Assembly: GCA_022453515.1 (NCBI GenBank)
Contig: JAJNNY010000090.1
Location: forward strand, 1 to 64,000
From: Astrocystis sublimbata
Taxonomy: Eukaryota > Ascomycota > Sordariomycetes > Xylariales > Xylariaceae
Length of the DNA stretch: 64,000 nucleotides
Direction: 5' to 3'
Shown: positions 31,311-42,320 of the stretch, piece by piece
Layout of the letters: each line of letters begins with the position of its first letter
Numbering within the stretch: position 1 is the stretch's first letter
Position numbers and translations under genes: made by a program
Notes under the pieces: generated by a model
What the model saw: only the letters and a program-made list of their open reading frames with translations
Database searches by the model: none
Told to the model about the DNA's origin: nothing

Positions 31311-33484
31311 CTACATATTAGCTTGTGTAAGCTTAGCCTTACCGACCGTCCCCCTATACCTCTCCCTCAGCTCGGCCTCGCTCAGACCGAGCGGATGAGC
31401 CGGCACGTCGCCGATGACCGCCATCTTGGCCTCGAGCAGCCTGACCATGCGCTCCCTGACCTCGGCGAGCGGCGGCGCGGCGTGCTTCCCCACCGAATTC
31501 TCCTCCCCCCAGAGGTTGAAAAGCTCCATCGGGTCGTTGTCGCAGTCGAACAGCTCCCACTCCTGGTCCTCGCCGCCTTTGTTCGCGCCCGGGATGTTGT
31601 AGCCCATGTTATACCAGAAGATGAGCTTCCACCGCTTGTCCCGGATGCCGTAGTGCGCCTTGTCGAGGAGCAGTTAGTGAGGCTGGATTTTCCATATAAG
31701 ACATGGAAGGGAGAATAGATCCATCATTGCGATTGCCGCGATTCTGCTGACTTACATATGCGTTGTTGTTTCCATCCTTGTGCATCCAATAGCGGTGGTA
31801 CGCAACCTCGTCGGGCGACTGCGGGGGAGCTTTACCCCTGAGCGCCGAGAGGAAGCTGTCGCCTTGGTAATGGCGCGGGATAGGCACCCCGGCGAATTCA
31901 AGCCACGTGGGCGCGAAGTCGTGGTTTTGAACGATGTCGTCCATGACGGTTCCTGCTGGGATCCCAGGTCCCCGAGCGAGGAAGGGCATCTGGAAGGATT
32001 CCTCGTACAAGAAGCGCTTGTCATACCAACCGTGCTCGCTGGATAGGTCAGAAACCGTGTCTTCGAAGAAAAGGGTCAAAAGGGTCGTCGGAGGTAAGGG
32101 GGTGGGGCAAGACAGCATCTTAGCTGAGTGGGTGCCGGCTTACCCAAGAAAGTACCCCTGATCCGAAGTGTAGCATATCAAGGTGTTCTCCGCCAGCCCT
32201 TCCTGGTCTAACCAGTCGAGTATACGGCCGACGTTGTCATCGATTGCTCTGAGACATCTCACGCTTAGCCCTTGCCACTTTCGAGTTTGTGAGGGTTCGA
32301 CGAGACTTACTGCGCGCAACGGAGATAACGCTGCATGAACCGCTGGTACTTGAACCTGCCGAGCTCATGTTGTGTCTTGAAGGTGAACTTCTCACCCGTG
32401 ATGGCATCCACGAGAGGCGCCATCTTACTCGGGTCGTCGGGGAAGGGGATGAGGCGGTGCTCGGCCGCGCCGGAAGCTCCGGGCCCCATGTTGCGGCGCG
32501 AACCGATGCCCTGTAGGTCTCCGTAAGGTGGCTGGACCAGGCCAAGATTGGCGTATGTCATGTTTATCTGTGGGTGGATTCCCAAACGATTAGATATTCT
32601 CCCCGAAAAGCTATTTCGTTGTCTCGTGGCCGAAATCTCGTCGCATAGCTTACTTACTTTGATACGCATATTCGCCGCTGCAGCGGCCTGGGCCCGGTTC
32701 TTGTAGTCGTCATCGAACGTGTCCGGGACTCGGATCTCATCTTTATACATGTGCTCGTACCTAGGATGGGGGTCCCATGGGGCGTGAGGCGCCTTGTGGT
32801 GGCTCATGACTAGGAAAGGCTTTCCCATCTTCTTCGCCTTGTCCATGAATTCTATCGTCCTGTCGGTCACGACGTCGGTCGTGTACCCGGACTCCCAATG
32901 CGACCCTTCGGCCGTGATGAGCTCCGGGTCGAAGTAGCCGCCGTGGCCGCGCAGCACCGCCCACTCGTCGAAGCCGCTGGGCTCGTGCTCGGGTCCCTCG
33001 CCCAGGTGCCATTTGCCGAAGATGCCCGTGCGGTACCCGCCGAAGGCACGCATGTGGCCCGCGACGTTGGGATAGCGCGTGTTGATCTTGGAGGCTAGTG
33101 TGTGGACTAGATTCAGATGGTTATGGACACCAGTGAGGATGGTGGCACGCGAAGGGGTGCAGACTGTCACGATCAGCAAGCGGTTCGAGGGTTGCGAGCT
33201 CAAATCAGGCGGCCTCGATATCGCTCCAATACTGGCTTCAACTCACTTGAATTCGTGACATAGCAGTGATTCAACCTCACACCCTCCTTTGCTATTCTAT
33301 CTAGGTGTGGCGTGTCATTGATTCCATGGCCATAACAGCTGATCGCTTTGGCAGCATGGTCATCGCTAGGAGTCTTGTGTTAGTAGACATGCCAAAGGAG
33401 TGGTTATAGTGCAATTATTAAGCGTCGTTTAGATAAATCAACTCACGCCATGATAAAGATGATGTTGGGGTTTGAGCTTGCCAT
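31311..33484 (-). CDS. Sulfatase (formylglycine-dependent, arylsulfatase/choline-sulfatase-like family)
   Basis: Alkaline-phosphatase-superfamily hydrolase that releases sulfate from a sulfate ester. Exons (minus order) 33447-33484, 33247-33365, 32658-33163, 32311-32567, 32144-32248, 31756-32038 and 31311-31658 join in phase to 551 residues. The start is [17 protein letters not shown], with the two metal-binding Asp (14-15). The active-site motif is Cys54-Thr-Pro-Ser-Arg58 followed by ATILTG; Cys54 would be converted to formylglycine. Further family marks are GIFGKWHLG, the [18 protein letters not shown] metal/active-site loop and [16 protein letters not shown] near the end. No signal peptide is evident, so an intracellular enzyme is likely. 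Substrate unknown; it could serve sulfur scavenging. Confidence 0.93.
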
Positions 33485-34124
33485 GATGGGTATAGCTATG
33501 TGGTAAGCTTCGTACGTAGTCGCTCGTTAGATACGGGAAGATCGTAGAGTTGCGAAACAATTATTTCAAGATACTAGACACTAACAACCAATACATTTTC
33601 CCCCCGACACCGGATCGAGAGTTGGTCAACCACAACGGCCCGGGGCTGCCCCAACCAGATGTTATGGGGTCTCGTGGGTCACCGTCTACGAGCTGCGGGG
33701 TTCTCTGCCAAGTGTTCTGTCGGCTCTATGTACAGCATAGAAGCTACAGGTTCACGCAATTTTACACAATGCATCTAATGGCGTTCATAGCGGGGACTTC
33801 CCCAGATCCCGCACTCATATCGTAGGAATGTAGTTTGACCTGACCCCCTGAATGTACTCTTGGTGGAAAGCATCACGAAGGATATCATTGGGTAGAGTTA
33901 GGTCAAAACTCGCAAAGAATGTTTTCAGTTTCAGACTAAGTGGAAGCTACCGGCAGGGGGCGGAAACACAGTTCCGAGAGTGAGGTGCAGAGGTGGTCAC
34001 ACTCACGCGCGATCCAAATTCATATAAAGACGCTGCGTCTTCTTGTGATCGGCGCTTATGGATAACTACCCTCACCTCGCCCCGATAAATTATGCGCATA
34101 AGGTGAAACAAGGGTGTAGCGAAT
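33485..34124. promoter_or_regulatory. Divergent promoter region, sulfatase and sugar transporter
   Basis: 640 bp between divergent start codons, so it must hold both promoters. No specific element assigned. Confidence 0.45.
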
Positions 34125-36364
34125 ATGACCTCTGACAATCGTAAAGCTAGGATACCTATCACCGCCGATGACAAGGCATCCGAACTTGGAGCGGAACACA
34201 TCGATGCTGCGGCTGCGCATCTTGCCGACCACGCGGAGCATGATGCGACAGTTCTCAGTTCGCTCAAGACACATTGGAAGGCTGTGTTGTGGTCGGGGAC
34301 CGTGTCGATGGCTCTCGTCATGGAGTCCTACGGTATTTAGATCCTTGTTGATTATAACGTATCCCTCCGTTTGGAATGCAGGGCCAACTGACAATGCGAG
34401 CAGTGCTCCAGACGTTGGCTGCCTTCAACGCCCAGCCTGCTTTCTCAAAGACCTTCGGTGTAGCGATTGGAGATGGCAAATACCAACTTGAGCCGAAGTG
34501 GCAGGTTGCACTAGCCAACGCGAGTAAGATCGGAATCATCATCGGTCTTTTCGTAAGTGAGGATTGCTGTGTATCTGGGTCGAATCTCTAAAGCTCGTCA
34601 TCTTGCATGACATCAGGTATAACCCCTGACAATCGAATCGTAGGTCAACGGTATCCTCATCGACAAGTTCGGGTGCAAGCGGGTCGTCATCTCAGCTCTT
34701 GCCGCCTTCACCTTGCTGAATCTGGTTGTGTTCTTCGCCAACCGAGTCGAGGTCCTCTTTGCTGGCGAGCTACTCGTTGGCCTTCCTCTCGGCGTCTTCA
34801 AGTAAGCACAGCCATTTTCCGACAAGTGAAGCGGTTCGTCGCTATTCACGTGCGTGTGATGGCAATGGTTGACTCTGGGCTTGATACAGCACGCTGGCCT
34901 CCGTGTACGCTACTGAGGTTTGTCCTTTGGCGCTGCGAGGAGTCATGACGGGTTACGTCAACCTCTGCTGGGTCATTGGCCATCTCATCGGCGCCGGCGT
35001 CTTGGCTGGTGTTGCGGATATCGACTCGCAATGGGGTTATCGGTATGCTACTTCTCATCTGATCTCCTAGTAAACAATCTGCTGATAAATCTCGTGCCTA
35101 GTATTCCGTTCGCGATACAATGGGTGTGGCCGGTACCTCTGTTCTTCGTACGTAATGCTATAAACTTGATGGCCTATTAGTAATTATCTGACCATGCTTT
35201 TGGCAGATCTTGTTCTTCGCTCCCGAATCGCCATGGTGGCTTGTCCGACAGAATAGATACGATGAAGCCGGGGAGGCTCTGAATCGCCTCTCCGTCCCTA
35301 GAATCCACGGCCAGAACAATCAAGTAAGTAGTTTAGTCAAAATCATACTTCTACTCATTACCCTCGTTACTTACATTTACACTGCCCTAGACCGTCGCCC
35401 TCATGCGTCGAACTGTCGAGCTAGAGCGGGCTACCCAAATCGGTAGCACCTACGCACAGTGCTTCAACCCTCACAACGGCAGTCTCCGACGTCTTGAGAT
35501 CTGTGCTGTGGGATATTCAAGCCACACCTGGGCCGGTTTTATCTTGCAGAACTACGTCACCTACTTCTGTATGAGTCCTTGCTTATCATGTGTCCCTCTG
35601 GGAAGCAACTGTCTAACATGAGACGTTTCCTAGTCAAATCGGCCGGCTTGGCCACTCAGCCGGCGTACTATCTCTCGATTGGTGCATACGCAATTGCGTT
35701 TGCAGGCACCGTGATCTGCTTCTACACACAGGGGCGATTCGGCCGGCGCACGCCTTTCCTCCTTGGATGGGGCTTCATGACCGTACTCATGTGGGCAATC
35801 GGTGGGCTTGGATTTTCAGGCGATCCAAATAGCAAATGGGCGGAAGCGGTATGTTTCTACAAGCTTTCTATCCTAAGAGCTCCTGGTGAAATACTGACTC
35901 ATTGCAGTCATTGTTGCTCATTTGGTTCGCAACCTACGGCCTGACAGTCGGGCCAATTCCGTACATCTTCTCGGCCGAAATGCCATCCGACATGCTACGG
36001 GCCAAGACCGTACAGCTCGCTCGTATCTTCTACTACTTGAGCGATATAATCAACGGAGTTGTAGCTCCCTATGCCATCGTGAGTCCTACCTCATAAATAT
36101 ATCGTCCTTTGCTTGTTCATGTGCTAACTGCTGTGGCTTCGCTAGAACCCTACGGCTTGGAACTTGCAGGCAAAAGCTGCCCTGATTCCTGCGGCTGTGT
36201 CTACGCTGCTTGTCGTTTGGACTTACTTTCGCCTGCCTGAGACTAACCGCCGGACTTACGAAGAGCTCGATCTCCTGTTCGAGGCTGGAGTGCCGGCACG
36301 GCAATTCAAGAAGTACAACGTTGAACCCCTTAAGCAACGTGCTATAGAGCACTCGAAGATCTAG
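34125..36364 (+). CDS. MFS sugar transporter, maltose/alpha-glucoside permease type
   Basis: Twelve-span major facilitator of the sugar porter family, plasma membrane, proton-coupled uptake. Exons 34125-34332, 34401-34552, 34644-34801, 34890-35042, 35102-35147, 35207-35323, 35391-35568, 35634-35848, 35908-36078 and 36146-36364 give 538 residues. Family marks: LWSGTVSMALVMESY in helix 1, NAQPAFSKTFG, GELLVGLPLGVFNTLASVYA, PESPWWLVRQNRYDEA, GRFGRRTPFLLGWG, and the end LPETNRRTYEELDLLFEAG then VPARQFKKY, typical of MAL-type permeases. The acceptor before exon 2 (GCGAG at 34396-34400) is weak in pyrimidines but is the only site that avoids an in-frame TGA and keeps helix 1 length. It lies next to the terpene cyclase but need not belong to that cluster. 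Confidence 0.88.
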
Positions 36365-36532
36365 AAACGAGGAACATTCACCTAGAGTCCGAGCCTTCAA
36401 TTGTGATGTTGCTTGAGTTATAAATAAGAAGTACATGCTCTCTCACCCATAAAGCACGCCCGTCTAGGTCTAAGTCCCAGAAACTCGCAGGGGCTCATGA
36501 TATCTGCCTGCGAGGTGACGTATCGCCAGCAG

Positions 36533-37661
36533 CTACTTATATCGGCCAGTCTCGTGGCTCCATAGCTCATTTCCGGCATACTGATACTCGAGACCCTTGA
36601 AAAAGGCCTCTAACTTTGTAGACGGGTGCTTGCGGAGAGTGTCGGCAACCAATCGATGGTGGTTGACCTCCCACTCCCGGCACATAGTCCACAGGATGCG
36701 CTTGGCAGATTCCGGCCCGACCTTGGCCAGTGCTTCCACGATAGGCACAGCCGAGAGAATCTGACCACAGGTGGCGCCCCCTTCCTGAACGCGCAGCTCT
36801 TTCTCGTAGCTGTAGATATCATTGAAGCAGAGGAGGTTCTTGGCGAAGTTGGAGACTACGGGACGCGCGAGTTCTTGTTCTTCCTCGCTCAATATAATGC
36901 CCATCCCGAATGTCATGATCGCGCAAACCAGTCTAGTAGGTGGTTAGCGGAGCCTCGGCTCTGATCGGACGTATAAACCTTTTGAAGCTTACGCAGTGCC
37001 GATGTCCTTCTCGCGGAATTGAAAGTACAGCGACAGGTCACTTAAGCCAAGACGAGTCTTGTCCACTTGTGCGCGCATGAAGACGAAGCAGGGCGCCTCG
37101 ATTGAGAACGCTAGCTCCTTGTTGCTACAAGTTCAAGTCAGAAAAGGGGCACACAATAGAGAGCACATGCATAAGAGGACACTACTAACTGTGCTCGCAT
37201 GTCCTCCCACAAATCCCACATCATCCACTCTGCAGGAATCGTAGGATCAGGGGTCTGCAGTCCGCGGGCGATGAGGATCAGCCTCTCGTTGTACTCTTCG
37301 GCAACCTCAATAGGCATGTTGTCAATCTCGTCTAAATCCACGTTAGACATGGAAGAAAAAGATTTTAAAAAGAAGAAGTGATCTGGGATTACATGCCATC
37401 AGTGAGGAATAGGAGTGTGATGATCCGACAGGCGAACCCTATCCTCTCATTGGATGTTAGGGGATAGTTGAGGCATGCGAAGCGCGAATAATCTGCGCCA
37501 ACGAACTTTTTGCGGCTCTTCTCATTGGGGAAATTCCAATGTTTCAGGAAATAGTCGTTGATCTCGTCAGCTATCTGAGGGTACTGCCCGTGACAGATCG
37601 GCTTGAAGATTGATGGCGCGAGGTCCGAGGACGGCGTCCACGCTTCTGTGATCACCTCCAT
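36533..37661 (-). CDS. Class I terpene cyclase (probable sesquiterpene synthase)
   Basis: Predicted Mg2+-dependent class I terpene cyclase ionising a prenyl diphosphate, most likely farnesyl diphosphate. Exons (minus order) 37397-37661, 37190-37331, 36993-37124 and 36533-36932 give 312 residues, the size of a stand-alone fungal sesquiterpene synthase. The aspartate-rich motif is Asp88-Asp-Glu-Ile-Asp92 and the NSE motif Asn217-Asp-Ile-Tyr-Ser-Tyr-Glu-Lys-Glu225, both intact. Other family marks are FPNEKSRKKF, YLFxLRE-like LYFQFREKDIG, MCREWEVNHH and the C-terminal YAGNELWSHETGRY. The first intron (37332-37396) has a GC donor and splits the DDEID motif; no GT donor gives the right phase. Divergent from the P450. 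Product unknown; a fusicoccane-type C15-C25 product cannot be excluded. Confidence 0.88.
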
Positions 37662-38285
37662 GTTTTCAAGTAAAGTATTGATTGAGTCTGAATAATAGTT
37701 ATACTACGGGTTTCAGAAGTTAGTCTTCACTGAAAGCCCCAGTGTCGCAATTCGAAATGTGATCGGACGCCAGTGGCAATGAAGTCGCATGGCTTACTTA
37801 TATGACTAGAGATGTCAGTTTGCTGTTGACAATATCACATTGTTTCTGACAGGCAATCCGTTCTCGAATGGTTCGTTACTATCTTTCATCGTGGTCACAC
37901 ATGCCACAGCCAGGCCAGATCGGATTGTCGTCGTGTAATACCAGCTGTCGTGTGATGGACGCGAGTAAGCGAAAGATCTGCAACATTTCCCAAACCGGAC
38001 AATGCCGGATTCAAGCTCGCTATTTGCCACTTTTAGCAAGCTATGAGCATTATTTGCTTATGTTCTGAGAAACAGCATTGATGGAAGTTGAATCATGAGT
38101 TAATCCTTGACGAAGTCCTTGTGTACCGGCACAGGGGTAGCAGCCCGAAGCATGATGCTTTCCCATATACTACCTGCGTCTGCGCCGCATGTGCGACCGT
38201 AGACTTAGTTTGATATTACCACACTACATCTTGATTGAGTAACCCAATTTCTATCGAGGTCAACTTTCAATAGATCAATAGCAAA
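37662..38285. promoter_or_regulatory. Bidirectional promoter, terpene cyclase and P450
   Basis: 624 bp between the divergent cyclase and P450 start codons. It contains CCGG-N6-CCGG (37995-38008), hence CGG-N6-CCG, the general form of a Zn2Cys6 target, and a 13-bp palindrome AAGCATGATGCTT (38148-38160). Their use by the cluster regulators is inference. Confidence 0.5.
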
Positions 38286-40383
38286 ATGCTCCAACTTGCT
38301 CCGACCGCTATGAGCGGAAGCCCCGCCAGCTTTTTCCTGCTTTTCTCCATAGTAGTATGCTGGCCCTTTCAATAACTTTCCGATGAGCTTCAATTGCTGA
38401 TACTCGATCTAGTCCATTGTTGCATGGATATCTCGTGCAATCTACAACCTTTATTTCCATCCCCTGGCGAAGTATCCTGGCCCGTTCCTTGCCAGGGCAT
38501 CCACGGTAAACTTCAAGTGCCATTTCTAGTCATTACCTCGCGCTGACCAACACATGATATTAGCTATGGAGATTCCGTCAATCTATGAGTGGGCGCTTCC
38601 ACCGCATAATCGAGAAGAATCATCGCAAGTACGGTATGATGCGGCAGTTACCGTCCACCCTCCGATTAGACAGTGCTCACACCACGCTATTCAGGGCCCG
38701 TGTTCCGTGTAGGACCAAATGAACTTTCGTTTGCTTCCGTTACCGCGTTTCGGACGATCTATGGGTGAGTTTATGGCGTCTCGCATCATTCTTGATGTAG
38801 CTTGGTAGAACATACTAACACCGTTGCAGTTGGTCCAAATTGTGTGCTTTCCAGTGACATTGACTTACTTCAATGGACTACCAGGTCACCGATCTACTGC
38901 TGAGCCGAACTCACCCGCCCCAAAGAACGAATGGTACGACATGCTTGCTGCCGGATTTGATGAGTACTGCATCGTAAGCGAGCGTGACCCGCGCAAGCAC
39001 AGCGAGAAACGCGCCATGTTCGCAGCCGTATTCACTCAGAAAGCCCTCCTAGCACAAGAACCCACGATCCAAAGATATGTTGATCAATTTGTGGAGAAAG
39101 TGGGAAAACTAGGACGTGGTGCAAAGGGTCTCGACATGGTCAAGTGGTATCAGATGGTGTCCTTCGACATATTTGGAGAGCTTGGCTTTGGGGAGACCTT
39201 TGGTTGCATTGAGAGTGGTTAGTGTGGCTGATCACAGTATTGTCCAACAACTAGTCGGATTGCTGACACGGCTTGTTAGAAACCACCCATCACTGGCTCG
39301 ACATGATCTTGGATCACCTCCTTGTGGTCAACATCATGGACAACCTACGGCGCTATCCTCTTCTTGTCTCCATCGTCAAGGCTCTCCCAGCCAAATGGAC
39401 CAGTGGTCTTGCAAAACAGCAGACACAGTTCAGCAGAGACCAAGTCAAGAGGTACGCTACGAGAATGATTAGGCAAACAATGGATCTTGCTAATATGACC
39501 CAGGCGCTTGGAGAGAGATCTTGATCAGCAAGATTTCGTCTCGACAGCCGTTAGTAAGGTGCGCAAGGGCGAGATCTCCGAAGGACAATTGGTAGCCCAT
39601 GCGTCAACGCTAGTGTGAATAGTCCTCTTTGCTTTCCAACTCGTTCCAAAACTATCGGTAACCTGTTACTAACTGGACCAGGATGGCTGGGGGCGAAACA
39701 ACCTCCACTGCAATGGCGGCAGTTACCTATTATCTGCTCAAGTCTCCAAGTTCGTACAAGAAGTTGAACGAAGAGATCAGAGAACGCTACCGAAATTTCG
39801 ATGAGATAGACATCATCTCTACCGGCCAGTTGCCATATCTCCAAGCCGTGCTGAAGGAAGGAATGCGCATGTACGTTCCAGGTCCGCAGGGCTTGCCTCG
39901 AACTTCGCCAGGAATGACTGTTGATGATCACTTTGTTCCCGCTGGTGTCAGTAGCATCCGGATACCCAATGTCAACCACTTCTATCACTAACGTCTGAGC
40001 AGACCGAGTTCTACGTCAGTTCCTGGACCGTCGCTCGTGATAGCAAATACTGGAGCGAACCAGATGTGTTCAAGCCTGAACGATGGATCGACCCAGACTC
40101 CAAGGATACCAGAGAGGCTAGTCAGCCGTTTGGCCAGGGTCCCAGGATGTGTATTGGGAGGTCGTAAGTCAACACACGAAATGACCTACTATGTGCAGTG
40201 ATCTATGCTGACCTAACTAGATTCGCCTATGCTCAAATGTCATTGGAACTCTCCAAACTCGTTTGGACTTACGACATGGAACTGGTTGACCAGAACCTGG
40301 ACTTCGAAGCCGAATCTGGCATGTTCTTTCAGTGGAGAAAACCGGCGTTGTTTATCAAATTTGAAAAAAGGGGTTCGGCTTGA
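38286..40383 (+). CDS. Cytochrome P450 monooxygenase
   Basis: ER-membrane haem monooxygenase, expected to oxidise the product of the adjacent cyclase. Exons 38286-38354, 38413-38505, 38564-38633, 38695-38764, 38877-39217, 39280-39451, 39504-39614, 39682-39946, 40003-40163 and 40221-40383 give 504 residues. An N-terminal hydrophobic anchor is followed by YFHPLAKYPGP. The I-helix is AGGETT (311-316), the K-helix Glu-Gly-Met-Arg (368-371), then PERW, and the haem loop FGQGPRMCIG (440-449, Cys447). One junction is odd: the GTGAGT donor after exon 4 (phase 2) fits exon 5 only if that exon starts at 38877, but the preceding dinucleotide is GG, not AG. The true AG at 38883-38884 shifts the frame to a stop. 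Either a damaged acceptor or a very short extra intron is involved. Confidence 0.85.
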
Positions 40384-41034
40384 GGCTCTTGCCATATTTA
40401 GTGAGATTAGATTGGCGGCTATCGTTGCATACCGTCAAGGCTCGGCGGGAGGACTTGGATTTCATCGCTAGAAAAACAAAGAAAAACATGTATCGGTGTT
40501 TTTTTCGGGTTGGTTACTTACTCATTTAGTCCTGTATATGAATATTGTGTCACAACCCGTATCAATACGAAGTACACGGTGCATCAAGCTGTGTTGACCC
40601 ATCAGAGAATCCTACTTTGACTAGATATTCAATACTCCTTGTATTCGTAAATACAAGAATTTCATCGTCGGATAGTTGTCTTTGATCTTCGTTGATATGA
40701 ACTAAATCTGTCAAGTGGGATAAACTTTGCCTATGAGCAACTGCTATCTTAGGATGAGGTTTTCCACCGTTACAACTCGTCCCAATTTCGTAGTCATGTT
40801 CCTGTTGTCCGAGCTTCGTAGCGGAACTGGTAGCAGAACAAGCCGAAGCTGACCGGAAACAGGGATTATAGGTGAGTAAGCTTAGGAGAGGGCTGCCCAG
40901 CATGATGCGCATACTTCCGCATGGGGATAATACCGAATCAATAGGTCTTCAGCGATATTATATTATGCCCTGGTTGCCAAAGCCTGATCACCACATGCGG
41001 TCTACTGGTAGCTTCACATCGCATGACGGTCAAG
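40384..41034 (+). promoter_or_regulatory. P450 3' region and dehydrogenase promoter
   Basis: 651 bp. AGCATGATGC at 40900-40909 repeats ten bases of the palindrome in the cyclase/P450 promoter. Alternative in-frame start ATG for the dehydrogenase at 41023. No other gene. Confidence 0.4.
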
Positions 41035-42074
41035 ATGTCGTCACTCCGAATTCATGAGGGAAACATACCTGACCTCACCGGGAAGACGGCAATCGTCACA
41101 GGTGAGCGATCTTGCTCGATGTCATGGTCATATCTAACTCATTCGCATAGGCGCTGCTACTGGCATCGGGTTCGCTGCCGCCCGAATTCTCGCCGCTAAA
41201 GGGGCAATAGTTCATATTCTAGATATCAAGACTCAGCTGGAAAGTGAACTTCAGCCAGAAGTGCAGAAGAAGTTCCCCAATCTGCACTATCGCCAATGTG
41301 ACATTAGCTCATGGACAGAGCTAAGGGACGCATTCGAGTCCGTAGGTGCCGTTGACATCGCAATCGCCAACGCCGGGGTCTCAGAAGAGCAGACCAGAAG
41401 TTACTTCGATGACACCTTTGACCCGGACGGTCGTCTCTTACAGCCGTCATGGGGCGTTCTTGGTGTCAACTATCGCGCGGTACTTGACTTTGTCAAGCTG
41501 GCCTGGAGTAACATGCGGGCCCGTGGCGGTAGCATTGTCGTCACCGCCAGTGTATCTTCGTATATGACCGAGCAAGCACTACCGGTGTATTCGAGCACCA
41601 AAGCTGCTGTAAGGACATTCGTTCAATGTTGGTCCAGGTCATGTTAAACAGAAGTATGTCAATTGACACCCTGATCAGGTTGTCGCGCTAGTTCGTGCTC
41701 TCCGGACATTGACTATCAAAGATAATGTGACCATTAACGCAGTAGCCCCCTGCGGCACAGACACGCCGTCCATGGTTCCGGAATTTCTTAACTCGATGCA
41801 CGATCTCGGTCTACCCGTGAGCAGTCCGCACACGGTCGGCTTGGCACTAGCCTACTCGGCGACAGCACACGAGGAACGGATAGTGGGCCTCTACGGCAAA
41901 GATCGACAGGAGGATTTATTGACGAAGGGACGCTGGAACGGGCGCTGCATACTGACGCTCGGAGACACATTCACGGAAGTTGAGGAGTCGATATCGGATC
42001 TGAGACCTTTTTGGTTTGGTAGAGACAACGATCGCGAGATTCAGAAGCAACAAGCTGCAACTGACTTTCGATAA
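41035..42074 (+). CDS. Short-chain dehydrogenase/reductase
   Basis: Classical NAD(P)-dependent SDR, probably oxidising a hydroxyl group introduced by the neighbouring P450 or reducing a ketone. Exons 41035-41101, 41151-41608 and 41679-42074 give 306 residues. The cofactor motif is TGAATGIG (22-29), followed by an acidic residue after the second strand (HILDIK), which favours NAD. NAG occurs in IANAGVS, the catalytic Ser in VTASVSSY and the Tyr-x-x-x-Lys in VYSSTKAA. The C-terminal part INAVAPCGTDTP is usual for the family. Exon 2 to 3 joins at STKAA|VVALVRAL. The ATG at 41035 is preferred over 41023 because it gives the usual short N-terminus before the glycine motif. Confidence 0.88.
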
Positions 42075-42320
42075 AGGGTCCTGCTGCTTAGATAGACACG
42101 TTACGTGTGGTCACCCCCCCAGCTCGGAGGTTGCTTGTGGCCAGCTTTTTGCCGAATAATCTTGATTCACATAGCTGTACATCTGATCTACTCGTCTCCT
42201 TGCTCATGTGCTCATTGATTGACTGTCTAATGTAAGTGGTGGATATCATAGCTGCAGCCACGCACTTGCTCTTGTCTCACAAGCTCATCCAGTGCTCTAG
42301 CGCTTGTCGTCACACAGTAG

